Shown one piece after another: positions 6,745 through 8,081 of a DNA stretch of 8,081 nucleotides. Source of the stretch: Betaproteobacteria bacterium (GTDB lineage Bacteria; Pseudomonadota; Gammaproteobacteria; Burkholderiales; SG8-39); the NCBI GenBank assembly GCA_011391185.1, contig JAABRB010000149.1:1-8081 (forward strand). The letters run 5' to 3'. Numbering within the stretch: the first letter of the stretch is position 1; the number at the start of each line of letters is the position of its first letter. The notes under the pieces are model-generated. The model was not told the origin of the DNA and made no database searches. It was given only the letters and a program-made list of their open reading frames with translations. Position numbers and translations under genes: made by a program.

Positions 6745-6827
6745 GCTGAAATCCTCTCCCGCGACCGAGCGCTTCTAATCTTCCCGTTCGATGGATAGAC
6801 TAGCAAGCAACGCAAATCGAGGTACCC
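6745..6827. promoter_or_regulatory. Divergent intergenic region with promoters for the catabolic operon and the YeeE pair
   Basis: The 83 bp between the GTG of the dehydrogenase (minus) and the ATG of the first YeeE gene (plus) must hold the start signals of both units unless they are read from further away. I see ribosome-binding sites at both ends: GAGG at 6819-6822 for the plus gene, and AGAGGA on the minus strand near 6753-6758. No hexamer pair matches sigma-70 consensus well on either strand, and no clear operator palindrome is seen. No regulator gene lies beside it in the window. Confidence 0.4.
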
Positions 6828-7253
6828 ATGACTTTCTTCGACCCAATCACCGCCGCTATCGGCGGCGCACTCATTGGGCTCGCGGTGACGCTCCTGATGC
6901 TCCTGAATGGCCGGCTGGCAGGTGTGGCCGGCGTGACCGGCGAGCTCATTTCGCCCTGGAGCAAGGACAGGGCGTGGCGATTGACTTTTCTTTTGGGTCT
7001 GATCGCCGCACCGTTGTTGGCAACGGTAACCGGCCACGGCATCGAAGTGCCCCGCATGCCGGAAAGCTGGACGCTCATCGTCGCCGCCGGGCTGCTCGTC
7101 GGCTTTGGTTCACGGCTCGGCGCTGGCTGTACCTCCGGTCACGGGGTCTGCGGCATCGCCCGGCTTTCGCCACGCTCGATCGTCGCGACAATGGTTTTCA
7201 TGGCGGTGGCGATCGGCATCGTGACGATCATGCGTCATTGGTCCGGGAGCTGA
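6828..7253 (+). CDS. YeeE/YedE family membrane protein, first half (sulfur transport domain)
   Basis: This 141-residue integral membrane protein has about four hydrophobic segments (about 8-27, 52-68, 82-98, 117-136). The family signature is GFGSRLGAGCTSGHGVCG (92-109), with cysteines C101 and C108, followed by ARLSPRS. YeeE/YedE proteins of the Sulf_transp (DUF395) family import sulfur compounds; the characterised thiosulfate importer TsuA relays the ion through conserved cysteines. TsuA-like proteins are single chains of about 330-350 residues, whereas here the unit is split in two, and the second half follows after 3 bp. The ATG at 6828 is preceded by GAGG at 5 bases, which fixes the start. 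Substrate (thiosulfate, sulfide-derived or other) is not shown, and no sulfur oxidation or rhodanese gene lies in the window. Confidence 0.9.
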   Translation: MTFFDPITAAIGGALIGLAVTLLMLLNGRLAGVAGVTGELISPWSKDRAWRLTFLLGLIAAPLLATVTGHGIEVPRMPESWTLIVAAGLLVGFGSRLGAGCTSGHGVCGIARLSPRSIVATMVFMAVAIGIVTIMRHWSGS

Positions 7254-7256
7254 GCC

Positions 7257-7709
7257 ATGGCAATGATTGTCAGCGCGTTTTTCTGCGGGTTGCTGTTCGG
7301 ACTTGGGCTTCTGATCTCCGGCATGACCGATCCGAATAAAATTCTGAATTTTCTCGACATATTAGGCGCCTGGGATCCAAGCCTCGCCGTCGTAATGGGT
7401 GCGGCGCTCGCGGTGGCGCTGCCGGGCTTGCTGCTGGTGCGGCGTCGGGAAAAGCCGTTGTTCGCCGTGAGCAGCCATTGGCCTACCAAACGGGAGATCG
7501 ATCAGCCGCTTCTGAGCGGCGCCGTCTTGTTCGGCATGGGCTGGGGCCTTTCGGGCCTCTGCCCGGGCCCGGCGATTGAAAATCTTGCGTCGTTGTCGCC
7601 GCGGGTATTCGCGTTCGTTGGCGCCATGGCGGTTGGAATGCTGGCGCTCGATTTTTGGCGGATGCGGAAAGAACTCGGCTTTCGGCCGCGCCACGCACCG
7701 GACGGCTAG
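7257..7709 (+). CDS. YeeE/YedE family membrane protein, second half (DUF6691-like)
   Basis: This 150-residue membrane protein carries the two signatures of the partner half: LISGMTDPNKILNFLDI (19-35) and GWGLSGLCPGPA (95-106), with cysteine C102; another cysteine, C10, sits in the first helix. Hydrophobic segments lie at about 4-22, 43-62, 85-101 and 116-132, with a charged loop (62-82) and a basic tail. It begins 3 bp after the stop of the first half, with GGGAG about 7 bases before the ATG. A second ATG, two codons later, is possible but less well placed. The two proteins together correspond to one full YeeE transporter and are expected to assemble in the inner membrane. The cysteines C101/C108 of the first half and C102 here are the likely substrate-handling residues, by analogy with TsuA. 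Confidence 0.88.
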   Translation: MAMIVSAFFCGLLFGLGLLISGMTDPNKILNFLDILGAWDPSLAVVMGAALAVALPGLLLVRRREKPLFAVSSHWPTKREIDQPLLSGAVLFGMGWGLSGLCPGPAIENLASLSPRVFAFVGAMAVGMLALDFWRMRKELGFRPRHAPDG

Positions 7710-7731
7710 CCGCAGCAAGAATGTAGGACGA

Positions 7732-8081
7732 TCAGCCGCCGAGGTTCTCGTGCGGCGCGGCCTGATATTTCCGCCACAGGCCGAAGAGCCGGCCGGCGAA
7801 CAGGCCGGTGAGCAATCCCGACACGCCCACGTCGGTTGCCATAAAGAGCAGCTCGCCGATGATCGATGGCCGCATGCCGGCCAGCACGCCGAGCGTGTAC
7901 TTGGTCGCGAAGATGATCAGGATCAAAACGAGATTGAGCGCACTGCCCGGCAGGCGAAGAAGGCCGCGCTCCTTGTCGGCGTGAATCTCGATCGAGCGGG
8001 CCACGAGCCAACCGAACCCGGCTCCAACCGCGAGCGCCGCGATCCAGACCGCTATCCCAATGGGCCGAAGGCCGTAGGTGG
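7732..8081 (-). CDS. Small multi-pass membrane protein of unknown function, 5'-truncated by the window edge
   Basis: The frame is open from the right edge (first whole codon at 8079) to the TGA at 7734-7732, giving at least 116 residues. A GTG at 8004 could be a start, but the frame continues upstream with a clear hydrophobic helix (GIAVWIAALAVGAGFGWLV), so the true start lies beyond the window. After this helix comes a charged segment (RSIEIHADKERG), then LRLPGS, then two or three further membrane segments (LNLVLILIIFATKY, the IIGELLFMATDV region, SGLLTGLFAGRLFGLW) and a short polar tail. This resembles small bacterial membrane proteins grouped only as domains of unknown function, possibly DUF6622, but I cannot confirm the family. 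It converges on the YeeE pair with a 22 bp gap and no visible terminator, so transcripts may overlap at their 3' ends. Confidence 0.7.
   Translation of the reverse strand, partial: TYGLRPIGIAVWIAALAVGAGFGWLVARSIEIHADKERGLLRLPGSALNLVLILIIFATKYTLGVLAGMRPSIIGELLFMATDVGVSGLLTGLFAGRLFGLWRKYQAAPHENLGG

Noticed and set aside
5869..6798. A 309-codon open frame on the plus strand opposite the dehydrogenase gene
   Set aside because: Antisense shadow. The opposite strand encodes a complete beta-hydroxyacid dehydrogenase with all motifs.

Overview
The window is GC-rich, densely coding and carries ten genes, two of them cut by the window edges. Base composition, a fused DctQM TRAP permease, paired short YeeE proteins and the sequence style suggest an alphaproteobacterium, probably Hyphomicrobiales/Rhizobiales in the Bradyrhizobium-Rhodopseudomonas-Xanthobacteraceae range. 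That placement is inference; no rRNA or marker gene is present. No gene-free stretch exceeds 300 bases. The longest gaps are 1348-1487 (140 bp), 4611-4742 (132 bp), 3438-3530 (93 bp) and 6745-6827 (83 bp).

Left part (1-1347, minus strand): a FIST-domain sensor protein, followed 30 bp downstream by the first 56 codons of a signalling protein that leaves the window. That fragment resembles the short N-terminal region of FIST-partnered histidine kinases or diguanylate cyclases. The arrangement recalls the NosP/NahK type of nitric-oxide sensing pair, but heme binding cannot be shown from sequence alone.

Centre (1488-6744, minus strand): a probable five-gene uptake and catabolism operon. In transcription order it encodes a beta-hydroxyacid dehydrogenase (GTG start), a single-domain cupin, a 2-keto-4-pentenoate hydratase/FAH-type enzyme, a TRAP solute receptor (DctP) and a fused TRAP small plus large permease (DctQM). 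The first three genes are joined by ATGA stop/start overlaps. The receptor is set off by 132 bp and is followed by an 18-bp-stem hairpin before the permease gene. The receptor would capture an organic acid in the periplasm, the permease would import it with an ion gradient, and the three enzymes would oxidise, isomerise or cleave, and hydrate it. The substrate is unknown, and the receptor appears to lack the usual carboxylate-binding arginine.

Right part (6828-8081): divergently transcribed from the operon are two short YeeE/YedE-family membrane proteins, 3 bp apart on the plus strand, which form the two halves of a likely sulfur-compound transporter. Convergent to them, with a 22 bp gap, is the C-terminal part of a small multi-pass membrane protein of unknown function that runs off the right edge.

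No mobile element, CRISPR array, tRNA or rRNA was seen. The most unusual items are the uncharacterised catabolic operon, its arginine-lacking receptor, the hairpin between receptor and permease, and the FIST/kinase pair.
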